A stretch of DNA of 64,000 nt from Thiotrichaceae bacterium UBA4486 (lineage in GTDB: Bacteria > Pseudomonadota > Gammaproteobacteria > Eutrophobiales > Eutrophobiaceae). Below the pieces are notes generated by a model. That model had not been told where the DNA came from and searched no databases. It saw nothing but the letters and a program-made list of their open reading frames with translations. The number at the start of each line of letters is the position of its first letter. Positions within the stretch are counted from its first letter, which is position 1. The DNA lies in NCBI GenBank assembly GCA_002389045.1, contig DGNS01000005.1, positions 168,288 to 232,287 on the forward strand. The letters run 5' to 3'. The position numbers were made by a program, and so were the translations under genes. Of this stretch, positions 44,080-53,550 are shown in pieces.

Positions 44080-45321
44080 ATGGAATGCACGCGATTGGTG
44101 ACAGACAACCCTGAGCCCGATGCCAAGATCCAGGTTCGCAACCTGAGCCGGATCTTCGGTCCCCAACCGGAAGAGACCCTGATTCAACTGGAGCAGGGCC
44201 AATCGAAAGACAGCATTCTGGAAGCCACCGGTCATGTCGTTGGAGTCTACGATGCCTCGTTTGACGTCCGGCCGGGCGAGATTTTCATCATCATGGGCCT
44301 GTCCGGGTCCGGCAAATCCACGCTGGTGCGGATGCTCAATCGCTTGATCGAGCCGACGCGGGGAGATGTGTCGATCGAGGGCGCGGACATTCTCGGAATG
44401 TCACACAAAGAACTCATCGAGCTTCGCCGCCGCGACATCGCTATGGTGTTTCAGCATTTCGCCCTGATGCCGCACCTGACGAATTTCGAGAACGCGGCCT
44501 TCGGTCTGGATATCGCCGGCATTAAAGACCCTGAACGAAGCCGGCGGGTCGGGCAGGCCCTCGAGACGGTGGGCCTGAGTGCGTTCGCGGACAATTATCC
44601 CTACGAGCTTTCCGGTGGTATGCAGCAGCGCGTCGGGCTGGCACGCGCGTTGAGTCTCGAGCCCACCATCATGCTCATGGACGAGGCCTTCTCGGCGCTG
44701 GATCCGTTGATCCGTGCCGAGATGCAGGACGAGTTGGTAAAGATCCAGCGGGAAAGGGGGATAACCGTGGTGTTCATTTCTCACGATCTGCGTGAGGCGT
44801 TGCGGATCGGTGACCGCCTGGCCATCATGCAGGCGGGCGAGATCGTACAGATCGGCACGCCGCGGGATCTGATTCTAAAGCCGGCGAACAAGTATGTGCG
44901 CTCGTTTCTGGAAGAGGTAGACACCCGTCAGGTCCTGATCGCCGATGATCTGGCCGAGGCACCGGTAAGCCTCCCGGAGGCGGCGCCGGATCTGTCCGTG
45001 AGACAGGTGCTGGATATGCTGGAGGACAACAGCGCTCTGTCGCTGGTCATCCGCACCGGCGACGGCCGTTACCAGGGTACCGTTTCCCGCTATTCGCTCC
45101 TGGCAGCGCGGGAGGCCGGTCGGGAAGACCTGGCCGCGGCGTATCTCGACAACGTGACCGCCGTGACACCGAATCAAGGATTCTACAACATGGTGGACGC
45201 CGCCGCGGCGGCGGCTCCGTATCCATTGCCCGTCGTCGATCACGCCGGTTATTTGCAAGGCACGGTCAGTCAGTCCGCCATGCTCAGGACGTTGCAGACA
45301 CGGGAAGAGGCGCCGTCATGA
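44080..45321 (+). CDS. proV: Glycine betaine/proline-type ABC importer, ATPase with CBS domains
   Basis: A 413-aa ProV/OpuAA-type ATPase energising uptake of betaine-like osmoprotectants. Walker A is GLSGSGKST (about residues 74-82), the signature LSGGMQQRVGLARAL, Walker B IMLMDEAFSALD. A C-terminal pair of CBS motifs (~285-400) is the ionic-strength sensor region. N-terminal about 45 residues precede the ATPase core, as in ProV. It overlaps the permease gene by 4 bp. The operon is bracketed by heptad elements C and D. Confidence 0.93.
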   Translation: MECTRLVTDNPEPDAKIQVRNLSRIFGPQPEETLIQLEQGQSKDSILEATGHVVGVYDASFDVRPGEIFIIMGLSGSGKSTLVRMLNRLIEPTRGDVSIEGADILGMSHKELIELRRRDIAMVFQHFALMPHLTNFENAAFGLDIAGIKDPERSRRVGQALETVGLSAFADNYPYELSGGMQQRVGLARALSLEPTIMLMDEAFSALDPLIRAEMQDELVKIQRERGITVVFISHDLREALRIGDRLAIMQAGEIVQIGTPRDLILKPANKYVRSFLEEVDTRQVLIADDLAEAPVSLPEAAPDLSVRQVLDMLEDNSALSLVIRTGDGRYQGTVSRYSLLAAREAGREDLAAAYLDNVTAVTPNQGFYNMVDAAAAAAPYPLPVVDHAGYLQGTVSQSAMLRTLQTREEAPS

Positions 45322-46220
45322 CGGCCAGCTTTGACATCCCGGTCGATCGCTGGATGGAAGAGCTGGTCAACTGGTGCCTGGATAACCTGACGGCCCTGTT
45401 CGACGTCATTTCGCTGCTCGTCGGCGCCATGGTCAATAATTTTGAACGAGCCCTGTTGTCGGTGCCGGTATGGCTGATGATCTCTGTCGTGATCGTGGCC
45501 GCACTGTGGCGTGTAAGTTGGCGCTTTGCCGTGTTCTCACTGCTGTCACTCGGCCTCATCCTCGGCATGGACATGTGGACGGAAACCATATCCACCCTGG
45601 CCCTGATCCTCGCTGCCACGTTGATCAGTCTCGTGCTTGGTCTGCCACTCGGTATCCTGGCCGCGAAAAGCGACCTGGCCGAAAAGATCATCCGGCCGAT
45701 CCTGGACCTGATGCAGACCCTGCCGCCGTTTGTCTATTTAATCCCGGCGGCGATGTTTTTCGGACTCGGCAAGGTCCCCGGCACGATGGCAACCATCATC
45801 TTCGCCATGCCGCCGTCGGTGCGCCTGACCAATCTCGGTATTCGCAGCGTCGACGTGGAACTGGTGGAAGCCGGTATCGCCTTTGGCTGCACACCGCGGC
45901 AGTTGTTGTTCAGGGTGCAACTGCCCATGGCCATGCCGTCCATCATGGCGGGCGTGAACCAGACCATCATGCTGGCGCTGTCCATGGTGGTGATCGCCGC
46001 GATGATCGGCGCAGGCGGACTCGGCAACGAGGTGCTCGCCGGTATTCAACGCCTGGATATCGGGCGCGGCTTTGAGGGCGGTTTCGCCGTCGTGATTCTG
46101 GCCATCATCCTGGATCGCCTGTCCCAGAGTTTCGGCCGGCAGGAACCGCAACAGACCTGGTTGCGCCGCTGGTGGAACACGCTGCTGCATTCAACTCGCT
46201 ACGAACAAGACAATCCGTAA
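45318..46220 (+). CDS. proW: Glycine betaine-type ABC importer permease
   Basis: A 300-aa inner-membrane permease, ProW/OpuAB-type. Several membrane helices surround the EAA-type coupling loop, VEAGIAFGCTPRQLLFRVQLPMA, and GLGNEVLAGIQRLDIGRGFE follows. It lies between ATPase and binding protein and overlaps both by a few bases. The substrate class is inferred from family and neighbours. Confidence 0.93.
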   Translation: MTASFDIPVDRWMEELVNWCLDNLTALFDVISLLVGAMVNNFERALLSVPVWLMISVVIVAALWRVSWRFAVFSLLSLGLILGMDMWTETISTLALILAATLISLVLGLPLGILAAKSDLAEKIIRPILDLMQTLPPFVYLIPAAMFFGLGKVPGTMATIIFAMPPSVRLTNLGIRSVDVELVEAGIAFGCTPRQLLFRVQLPMAMPSIMAGVNQTIMLALSMVVIAAMIGAGGLGNEVLAGIQRLDIGRGFEGGFAVVILAIILDRLSQSFGRQEPQQTWLRRWWNTLLHSTRYEQDNP

Positions 46221-47143
46221 TGAGCGGGTTCGTGCCCCGGCGTCTTTTGCGTTTACTTACCCTGGTGCTGGTGTTGTTGGCGTTGATCACGCCCGGCCGG
46301 TCGACGGCGGCCACGGTCAACATCGGCTGGACCGCCTGGTCGGACGCGGAGTTCGTCACCAAGCTGGTGCGCAGGCTCATCGAGACGAGGCTGGGACATA
46401 CGGTCGAACTGATCCTGCTGGACATCGCACTGCAATACCAGGGTGTGGCCAACGGCGATCTGGACCTGATGCTGATGGCGTGGTTACCGGACACGCACGC
46501 CGATTACTGGGAACGGTACGGCCAGCGGCTCGTAGATGCCGGTGTGCTGTACGACGGGGCCCGGCTCGGCTGGGTGGTACCGGTGTACGTGCCCGAGGAC
46601 GAACTCGGGGCGATCTCCGATCTGGTCAAGCCCAGGGTCGCCAATCGTCTGCACCGGCAGATCTACGGCATCGACCCGGGCGCCGGATTGATGCGCCTTT
46701 CCGAAAACGCGATGAAAACCTATGGACTGGAACAGTACACCCTGATCGCATCGTCGGGTGCCGCCATGACCGCCATGGTGGAACGCAGTTGGCGGCGCCA
46801 GCGCTGGATCGTTGCAACCGCCTGGCGGCCGCACTGGATGTTTCAAAAATGGGATCTGCGTTTTCTGCAAGATCCCGAACAGGCACTGGGCGGGAGAGAA
46901 CGGATACACGCCATGGTCCGGCGCGGTCTGCACCGGGACAGGCCGGATGTAGTCGAGTTTCTCGGCCGGATATCGATCGAGATCGAAGAACTCGAAGCGA
47001 TGATGGCATTGGCGCGTGATAGCGACTATGAAACCGCCGTGACCGAATATATCAACAAACATCCGGAACAAATTGACTACTGGCTTGAAGGTACTGGTTC
47101 AGGGTTCCAGGTTCGGGGTTCAAGGTTGAATCCTGAACCCTGA
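46220..47143 (+). CDS. proX: Glycine betaine-type substrate-binding protein, tail encoded by a repeat
   Basis: A 307-aa periplasmic binding protein of the OpuAC type. The start at 46220 overlaps the permease stop (TAATG) and gives a signal peptide (VLVLLALITPGRSTAA). The mature part starts NIGWTAWSDAEFVTK and includes several tryptophans, in line with an aromatic cage for a quaternary amine. The last ~15 residues (GTGSGFQVRGSRLNPEP) are encoded by heptad element D and are not expected of the family. The same situation is seen in serS. Confidence 0.9.
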   Translation: MSGFVPRRLLRLLTLVLVLLALITPGRSTAATVNIGWTAWSDAEFVTKLVRRLIETRLGHTVELILLDIALQYQGVANGDLDLMLMAWLPDTHADYWERYGQRLVDAGVLYDGARLGWVVPVYVPEDELGAISDLVKPRVANRLHRQIYGIDPGAGLMRLSENAMKTYGLEQYTLIASSGAAMTAMVERSWRRQRWIVATAWRPHWMFQKWDLRFLQDPEQALGGRERIHAMVRRGLHRDRPDVVEFLGRISIEIEELEAMMALARDSDYETAVTEYINKHPEQIDYWLEGTGSGFQVRGSRLNPEP

Positions 47144-47158
47144 ACTTCGAACGTTGAA
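47096..47158. repeat. Heptad repeat element D: nine perfect-phase 7-nt units between proX and an AsmA gene
   Basis: Exactly nine heptads in 63 bp: five of the form ggttNNN (47096-47130) followed by four of the form NNNtgaa or NNNcgaa (47131-47158), which are reverse complementary in their core. The first seven extend through the proX stop (47141-47143). The two genes converge here. A long hairpin is possible. Confidence 0.85.
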
Positions 47159-47167
47159 CGTTTGTTT

Positions 47168-49216
47168 TTAATCAAACAACCCCTTCAACAGCTTGCCGGC
47201 ACCCTCTGTCACACCCTGTACCGCTTCCTTTGCAGTATCCACGGTGCTTTCCACGGCGGATTTTTTCTTTTCCGGTTGTTCCGAGCCGGCAGATTGTGCC
47301 GGCGCCTCGCCCAGCGCTGTGGCACAGGGGTTTTCATCGGCGGTGGATTTTTGAAACAGTCCCTGGGCGAGAACCGAGAGTCCGCCCGTAGCCACGGCAG
47401 CACCCGCGGAGAGACCCGCACGCAGGGCGCCCTCGGCGCCAATGCCGGCGGAGGGCTCAACCAGAGTGCCGGTGATCTGCACGGCATTGACCAGTGAGCC
47501 TATATTGACACCCAGGCCCTCGCGGGCCACGGGTTTTAAGGCCAGAGCCAGTTCCTCGGTTTTCAGATCGACTGCTCCGCTACCGACAATATTTATTCGT
47601 TGTGTTTGCATGGCAATACCCTTGTCCGTCGTCGCGATACCGTCTTTGACATCAAACCGGATCACGGCGCATTCCATTTCGGTAAATTGCTCCTTTTCCG
47701 ACATGGGATTGAGCATGGTCAGGGCTGAAAATATGACATCCGCTCCGGCCAGATCCACCGTGTCATTGGCCATCCTGCCAGCGCCGGTCTTGATCAGTAG
47801 TTTGCCATTCATGCTGCCGGCGATCCGGCTGACGCTGCCGCCGTTACCTGCAAGACGGATATCGACGTCGGTTTTGCCGCCGGAGAGAAGATTTTTTTTC
47901 TGCATGACCGGTAACAGGCCGAGTTCCAGTTGTTTGATGCTAATGGTGTTATCAAGCCTGGCTGTCTTGCCGTCACTGGCATCCAGGGACAGGTTGATAT
48001 TCACATCACCGCCCGCAACCTTCGCAGTCAGCGGATTCACCATGAGTTTGCCGTTATTAAGGACAAGGGCAAGATTGACGTTGTTTAATGTCAGGCTTTT
48101 CGTAATCAACGTATTGGCGTGCAGACCCAGATCCACATCCACGGTGTTGAGGCCTTCAAGCGGCAACGGCTCGTTGGAAAACATCCTGTCGTTCTTCTCT
48201 TCTTTTTCTTCTTTCTGAAAAGGGGAGAGATCCAGAGTATCCGCATTCAGATTCGCCTTGATGGCCGGGCGCTCACCGGCGAGAGATACCGACAATTCAC
48301 CCGTGAGTTCGAATTGCTGCAAGCGGGCGATTAACTTGCTGACTGTGTAGCCGTTGGCCGTGTCGGCGAGATGTCCGCCGACCTTGATCGGACCGGCATC
48401 CGGCAATGTTGCACCGGCCACGTTATTCAGGTGGCTCAAGGCTTCCACGTCAAAGGTAAAATCCAGATCCAGCCCACGGGCATCCATGGGCTGACCGATT
48501 TGACCTTTGACGCTGGCATTTGCCTTGTCGATGGCGGTGACCATACTGACCGGCCAGGCGCGGTTGTTGGTCAGATCCTCCAGCGAACCGAGCGTGGCGT
48601 CGATGGATACCGGGCTATCATTCAATGATGCCTTGACCACCAGCTCCAGGGGATGAGCAAAGCCGGCGGAATTGGCCGTGATGGAACTGACTTTGAGATC
48701 GGTCATCTTGCCGGTCTGGCCGTCCTTGTAGGTGATAACCGCCTGTTCGATGCGCACTTCATTCACATTCAGCGAGGGCAGCGCCGTCGAAGCAGTTTCC
48801 GTGGAAGAGGGAGTCTCCTCATTGACATGGGTGACGAAATTCCAGTTACCCCGGCCCTGGCTATCGGTTTGTAAATGAATAACCGGTTCGATCAGGATCA
48901 GGCGATTGACCTGGATATTTTTCTTCAAAAGCGGCATGAGGGCGATTTTGGCCTCGAACCGGCTGACACGGATCATGGGGGTGTCACCAGCCCACGCGGC
49001 GTTGCCCAGGGTGACCCCTTCAACGGCAACTGTGGGAATCAGGGAAAAAGCCAGCTCGAGATCGCCATCAATTGAAAAATCACGTCCGGTTTTATCCTTA
49101 ACTAATTGTATTACATCGGGTTTATAGTGATTTATATCTGTTGTGAAAATGATTGCCGCAAGGCTCGCAATGACGATTACGACCACACTAATCAGAATTT
49201 TCAGTATTTTTCCCAT
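47168..49216 (-). CDS. AsmA-family protein (TamB-like lipid transfer superfamily)
   Basis: A 682-aa protein with an N-terminal membrane anchor (ILISVVVIVIASLAAIIFTTDI) and a long periplasmic beta-strand-rich body. The start DINHYKPDVIQLVKDKTGRD and the C-terminal repeated motif INIVGSGAVDLKTEELALAL with LVEPSAGIGAEGALRAG are the AsmA family marks. These proteins are thought to carry phospholipids across the periplasm. It converges on the betaine importer, with element D between them. It is a single-gene unit. Confidence 0.9.
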   Translation of the reverse strand: MGKILKILISVVVIVIASLAAIIFTTDINHYKPDVIQLVKDKTGRDFSIDGDLELAFSLIPTVAVEGVTLGNAAWAGDTPMIRVSRFEAKIALMPLLKKNIQVNRLILIEPVIHLQTDSQGRGNWNFVTHVNEETPSSTETASTALPSLNVNEVRIEQAVITYKDGQTGKMTDLKVSSITANSAGFAHPLELVVKASLNDSPVSIDATLGSLEDLTNNRAWPVSMVTAIDKANASVKGQIGQPMDARGLDLDFTFDVEALSHLNNVAGATLPDAGPIKVGGHLADTANGYTVSKLIARLQQFELTGELSVSLAGERPAIKANLNADTLDLSPFQKEEKEEKNDRMFSNEPLPLEGLNTVDVDLGLHANTLITKSLTLNNVNLALVLNNGKLMVNPLTAKVAGGDVNINLSLDASDGKTARLDNTISIKQLELGLLPVMQKKNLLSGGKTDVDIRLAGNGGSVSRIAGSMNGKLLIKTGAGRMANDTVDLAGADVIFSALTMLNPMSEKEQFTEMECAVIRFDVKDGIATTDKGIAMQTQRINIVGSGAVDLKTEELALALKPVAREGLGVNIGSLVNAVQITGTLVEPSAGIGAEGALRAGLSAGAAVATGGLSVLAQGLFQKSTADENPCATALGEAPAQSAGSEQPEKKKSAVESTVDTAKEAVQGVTEGAGKLLKGLFD

Positions 49217-49312
49217 AGATGTAATACCGTGAATTCAATAGATTGTTCTTACTAATCATATAACAAACATTCCGGGAACGACGCCAGTTACGGCTACTAC
49301 GGACGCGAATTT

Positions 49313-50524
49313 GTGACATTCATGTTAAATATTCTGCAAATGCGCCGTTATCAGGTAAATATCCATGAAATTTTCCCGTGCATTCCCTCTATGGAAAAAC
49401 TGGTTAAAACAAGCCTTGAAGTCGGCATGATCCTTCCCTGGACTGTCTTTACCGAGGAAGGGGAGTTGCTCCTGAGTGAAGGTTCCACGATCAAGAATGA
49501 ACGGGTGCTGGGTCTTTTGATCGGTCGCGGGGCCTGGTGTCATAACGACGAGATTGAAAAGCGGGCACGGGATAAACCTGTTGCGGATGAATCTGCCAGA
49601 GGGGTATCGGCATTCAGTCAACTTGAGATTTTCCGGGATAATTTACACCAGCTATTGCATGAAATTGTCAAATCACCCGGTGCCGGACAGAAAGCCACAC
49701 TCAACGAACACGCCGGCGAATTGCAAAACCTGATCTGGAAATATTCCGATATGATTCTGGGCGCTCTGATCCTGGACAGGGAATCGAGTTACAGCAAATT
49801 GCATCCTATCCTGTCCTCGGCCGTCAGTGCCATGATCGCCCGCCGCTTGGACACGCCGCCTGAACTGGTACATAGCATCACCTGCGCCAATATGACTGCC
49901 AACCTGGGCATGCTCGATATAAAGGATGAACTGTCTGAACACGAAGGGGAATTAACTCCGGAGCATAAATTACGGATTCGCCGGCATCCCGAACGCAGTT
50001 ACGAGATTCTGAAATCAATCGGTATCACTGATGATAAATGGCTGGAAATCGTCAGCAAACAACATGAAAAACTGGATGGTTCCGGTTATCCAGCCGGCAT
50101 CAACTCCGATGCCATACCGGATTATGTGCGCATTTCCACAATTGCAGATGTTTATGCCGCCATGGTTCTGCCCAGACGCTACCGCGACGGCATCCACTGC
50201 CAACAGGCTATCAAGGCTATTTTCGCGGAGCGGGCAAACAGTCTGGATGAATCCCTGTGTACAATCTTCATCAAGGACATCGGCATATTTCCACCGGGCG
50301 TCTGGGTTGAGTTATCCAACGGTGAGAAAGGAATTGTTATCAAACGTGGATTGCGCAATGCCACCCAGCCCACAGTGAGTTGCCTGATGGACGGTTACGA
50401 TAATGAATATGAGCGACCGAAAATCCGCAACCTGGCCGAAAACCAGAGTCCGGGTATTAAACGGATCTATAAACGGGAAGACGAACTGCCTTTCAGTTAC
50501 GAAGACATCTGGGGTTTTGTCTAA
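49313..50524 (+). CDS. HD-GYP-like protein with degenerate metal site
   Basis: A 403-aa protein. An N-terminal ~100-residue region (LEVGMILPWTVFTEEGELLL) is of the DUF3391 type often found before HD-GYP domains. The HD-GYP domain at ~165-330 keeps KLDGSGYPAG and the later aspartate in ISTIADVYAAM. However, the HD pair is replaced (ANLGMLD where HDIGK is expected) and HHE reads QHE. Thus it probably binds but does not cleave cyclic di-GMP. Start is uncertain between 49313 and 49391. The PilZ-like frame at 50543 is on the opposite strand. Confidence 0.8.
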   Translation: MTFMLNILQMRRYQVNIHEIFPCIPSMEKLVKTSLEVGMILPWTVFTEEGELLLSEGSTIKNERVLGLLIGRGAWCHNDEIEKRARDKPVADESARGVSAFSQLEIFRDNLHQLLHEIVKSPGAGQKATLNEHAGELQNLIWKYSDMILGALILDRESSYSKLHPILSSAVSAMIARRLDTPPELVHSITCANMTANLGMLDIKDELSEHEGELTPEHKLRIRRHPERSYEILKSIGITDDKWLEIVSKQHEKLDGSGYPAGINSDAIPDYVRISTIADVYAAMVLPRRYRDGIHCQQAIKAIFAERANSLDESLCTIFIKDIGIFPPGVWVELSNGEKGIVIKRGLRNATQPTVSCLMDGYDNEYERPKIRNLAENQSPGIKRIYKREDELPFSYEDIWGFV

Positions 50525-50542
50525 TCGAAATCCGCTATTGTC

Positions 50543-50899
50543 TCAGCCTTCACAGGCGGTACCCTGTTGTTCCGTGAATGCTGACACACTACCTACTGGC
50601 TGGTCTGGGAGGATTCCGTTACCGGCCGCGGTGCTTTCAAGCTGTTTGTTCAGTTCGTTCATCACCTCCGGCTCACATTCCTGGTTGTAGACCAGCCCGG
50701 AACCACCGGTACTGCCATGCACCACGCGCGCCCTGACAACAAACGTTCGCCGCAGGTGGGGCAGGTTGAAAGTGAAATGCAGCGCCAGTGTCTGGCCGCG
50801 ATCAAGCTGTGCCGGTCCGTGCCCCAGAAACAGACCAATTCGATTGATGTTATGAATCCTGAAAGTGCCCAGATAGCGACCGAGACGATAAATATCCAC
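50543..50899 (-). CDS. PilZ-like domain protein (start uncertain)
   Basis: A 118-aa frame whose middle resembles a PilZ domain: TFRIHNINRIGLFLGHGPAQ, LDRGQTLALHF and VVRARVVHG, plus GSGLVYNQE at the end of the barrel. The only normal start codon is a GTG at 50899, yet matching sequence continues in frame upstream to a TAA at 50996-50998 without ATG, GTG or TTG. A rare start or loss of the original start is possible. No ribosome-binding site precedes the GTG. It may belong with the degenerate HD-GYP gene. Confidence 0.5.
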   Translation of the reverse strand: MDIYRLGRYLGTFRIHNINRIGLFLGHGPAQLDRGQTLALHFTFNLPHLRRTFVVRARVVHGSTGGSGLVYNQECEPEVMNELNKQLESTAAGNGILPDQPVGSVSAFTEQQGTACEG

Positions 50900-50998
50900 A
50901 TAATGGCTGGCGGCGCGTTCAACGGAAAAGGTCGAGCCGACCGATCTGAGCAGCGAGACAGCAGGGTACCGACCGATTTGTCCTGCGCCGGGTACTTA

Positions 50999-51399
50999 CG
51001 TATTCATGAAATAAGCTGCATATCTATACACAGCCCTGGATTCTCTTGAATTATCGATTAATATAAAATTTAACATAATATACATTATGCGTAGTTATAT
51101 ATTCAGCCTTATAGTTACACATATCTAGAATAGTAATTAGATATCATTGTTATCTTACTGTATTTTAATACATTCTCTTTAACTCCATCCAAAATCCTGG
51201 ACTTACAGAATGGTTTTATCCGGGATGAACGCTGGCGATCAACTTTGGGTACTGGAATCAAGCGGTTTTCGTCTTAACCCTATTTCCTGGTTGTGTGCGG
51301 AAAAACCAGTTGCAGGGATATCAGGGAACAAACCGACTATTATTGATAAAAATAGCAGTTCAATAACAACCCCGGGCCAGACCCGGGAGGCAACCCGAC
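50999..51399. other. AT-rich intergenic region
   Basis: About 400 bp, strongly AT-rich at 51055-51185. A plus-strand 85-codon frame at 51210-51467 overlaps the next gene and looks like chance. I see no RNA gene; the region probably holds the promoter of the following operon. Confidence 0.5.
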
Positions 51400-51816
51400 A
51401 TGCCGGTAGATGTAAATGCGTTATGCGTGACCTTCCTGTTGTTTTTGAACCAGCAGGGGGTGTATGAGAATCTGGACACGTGCCCGCCTGTTCGTGTCAT
51501 TGACGTCAGCAGCCTGCAGGAGTTGGCGTGTGGCGGCAGTGATTGTCCCGCGAAGGCCTTTTACAATCTCGATGACAAAACCATCTATTTATCCAACGAA
51601 CTGGATCTGGAAAACGCGGTGCATAAAAGCATCCTGCTTCATGAACTGGTGCACTATGCCCAGGACGTCACGGGTAAGTGGATTCATCATGACGTGTCCG
51701 AGTGCCGTTCATATCTGATGCGGGAGTTGGCCGCTTTCAAGGTGCAGGAAAGGTATTTGCTGGATAACAATATCCAGCATCCCGTAGGTCGGCAGTTGTT
51801 GATGTATCGGTGCTGA
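51400..51816 (+). CDS. Zincin-like protein with HELVHYAQ motif (DUF6647-like)
   Basis: A 138-aa protein with a metallopeptidase helix HELVHYAQ near residue 80 and, downstream, ECRSYLMRELAAFKVQ, which can give the third ligand. KTIYLSNELDLENAVHKSIL precedes the motif. It is short, with no clear signal peptide. A gagg-type ribosome-binding site is about ten bases upstream. The gene is followed at 32 bp by a small secreted-protein gene. The substrate is unknown. Confidence 0.65.
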   Translation: MPVDVNALCVTFLLFLNQQGVYENLDTCPPVRVIDVSSLQELACGGSDCPAKAFYNLDDKTIYLSNELDLENAVHKSILLHELVHYAQDVTGKWIHHDVSECRSYLMRELAAFKVQERYLLDNNIQHPVGRQLLMYRC

Positions 51817-51847
51817 AGTGCCGACTGGATGCCGCTTAATCAAAGCG

Positions 51848-52276
51848 ATGATACGAACCCTGGTCACCATAGTGTTTATCAGCCTGGGCCTGTGGTCATC
51901 GCCGGTCCTGGCCGAAATCTATCAATGTCAGCACAGCAGTGGTCTGGTGGAGTTTAGCGATGAGCCCTGCCGCGACACTGCCGGTTCGCGGATCATCGAT
52001 ATTGGAGGTCGGCTGACCGATGGTGGCCCGGGGCTCCGGCCTTACGAGCTGGAACGATTACGACAACTGGACAGGGATCTGATGTTGGAAAAACTGGCAC
52101 GACTTGAGGCACGGGCGGGTCCGGGTGGATATGATGAAGTGCAATGTCGCGGCGCCCTGCTTTACCTTGACGACCTCGGTTACCGGTATGCCAGCGGTTA
52201 TGCCTCACGCGGCAGCCGTTTTCTGCGCGAATTATGGAATTCACAGATCGACAAGCGCGATCGTTATTGCCCATAG
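51848..52276 (+). CDS. Secreted DUF4124-type protein
   Basis: A 142-aa secreted protein. The start at 51848 gives a signal peptide (TIVFISLGLWSSPVLA) followed by IYQCQHSSGLVEFSDEPC, the DUF4124 pattern of two cysteines around a G-x3-FSD core. The rest is charged and helical with cysteines QCRGALL and RDRYCP. The in-frame start at 51818 would place ten residues before the signal peptide. Function unknown; periplasmic. Confidence 0.78.
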   Translation: MIRTLVTIVFISLGLWSSPVLAEIYQCQHSSGLVEFSDEPCRDTAGSRIIDIGGRLTDGGPGLRPYELERLRQLDRDLMLEKLARLEARAGPGGYDEVQCRGALLYLDDLGYRYASGYASRGSRFLRELWNSQIDKRDRYCP

Positions 52277-52374
52277 ACCGACTATCATTACGACCGGATT
52301 TCGTCGGTTGACACTGTGTCCAGGTTGCATCCCGGGCGGCCTGATGTTGTCATGGTTCTCCCGAAAACAACAAC

Positions 52375-53511
52375 ATGTCGCTTCCCATGAATCTGGACCA
52401 CGAATTCCCCCAGGATGAAAACCTGCTGTATCTGAACCATGCCGCCGTATCGCCCTGGCCCCGGCGAACGGCCACCGCGGTTACCGAATTTGCCCTGGAA
52501 AATGTTTTCCAGGGCGCCCGGCATTATCCGCGCTGGATGGAAATAGAACAGCAGTTACGCGAACAGTTACGGACGCTCATCAATGCACCGGATACGCAGT
52601 CGATTGCCCTGTTGAAAAATACCTCCGAGGCGCTGTCGGTGGTGGCCGGGGGAATGCCATGGCAACCGCGCGACAACGTGGTGAGTTCGAACCAGGAGTT
52701 TCCTTCCAATCGCATCCCCTGGCAGGCCCAACAAAAGCATGGCGTTGAATTTCGTGAAGTGATACTCAACGGTCAGGATCCGGAACAGGCGTTGATGGAC
52801 GCCTGCGACCACCGGACCCGGGTACTGACCGTCAGTTCGGTGCAGTACGGTTCAGGTTTAAGGCTGGATCTGGAACGATTGGGTGAATTCTGCCGATCAC
52901 ACGACATCCGCTTCTGCATCGACGCCATACAGAGTATCGGCGCCCAGCCGCTTGATGTGCAGTCCTGTCAGGCAGATTTCGTCATGGCGGATGCCCACAA
53001 GTGGATGCTGGGCCCGGAAGGCATTGCCCTCTTCTACTGTCGCAGTGAATTACTGGAAACCCTGGAGTTGCACCAGTACGGCTGGCACATGGTGGCAAAC
53101 GCCGGCAATTACGATGCGAAGGAATGGACACCGGCACCTGACGCCAGGCGTTTTGAATGCGGCAGTCCGAACATGATCGGAATTCATGCGCTGTCGGCGA
53201 GTCTTTCCCTGCTGCTGGAAATCGGCATGCAGACGGTTGGTGACCTGATCGAAGATCGTATGCGTTATTTGATCAGTGAACTTGAGAAAATTAACAATCT
53301 GCATTTGTTAACGCCCGCTGATCCGGCAAGGCATGCGGGGATCATCAGCTTTCACATCGAGGGCGTGGATCATGCCGGGTTACACAAACACCTGATGCAG
53401 CAGCAGGTCATCTGCGCGCACCGTTTCGGCGGCATTCGCTTCTCACCGCACTGCTATACCGACATGGAGAAAATCGCCCGGGCGACAGCCATACTGAAAT
53501 CGGCCCTGTAA
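52375..53511 (+). CDS. Class V aminotransferase (cysteine desulphurase-like fold)
   Basis: A 378-aa PLP enzyme. The lysine that binds PLP is in ADAHKWMLGPEG (about residue 207), and the N-terminal YLNHAAVSPWP, middle CIDAIQSIGAQPLDV and ECGSPNMIGIHALSA parts match the class V family. The desulphurase catalytic cysteine loop is not apparent, so it may be an isopenicillin N epimerase-like or other transaminase. It is convergent with tatD. Substrate unknown. Confidence 0.87.
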   Translation: MSLPMNLDHEFPQDENLLYLNHAAVSPWPRRTATAVTEFALENVFQGARHYPRWMEIEQQLREQLRTLINAPDTQSIALLKNTSEALSVVAGGMPWQPRDNVVSSNQEFPSNRIPWQAQQKHGVEFREVILNGQDPEQALMDACDHRTRVLTVSSVQYGSGLRLDLERLGEFCRSHDIRFCIDAIQSIGAQPLDVQSCQADFVMADAHKWMLGPEGIALFYCRSELLETLELHQYGWHMVANAGNYDAKEWTPAPDARRFECGSPNMIGIHALSASLSLLLEIGMQTVGDLIEDRMRYLISELEKINNLHLLTPADPARHAGIISFHIEGVDHAGLHKHLMQQQVICAHRFGGIRFSPHCYTDMEKIARATAILKSAL

Positions 53512-53550
53512 GCGCCGCTTCCAGCGCGGGCAGATGCTACCTGAGACGAT

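Noticed and set aside
51210..51467. 85-codon frame before the zincin-like gene
   Set aside because: Overlaps the better supported frame at 51400 and begins in AT-rich non-coding DNA.
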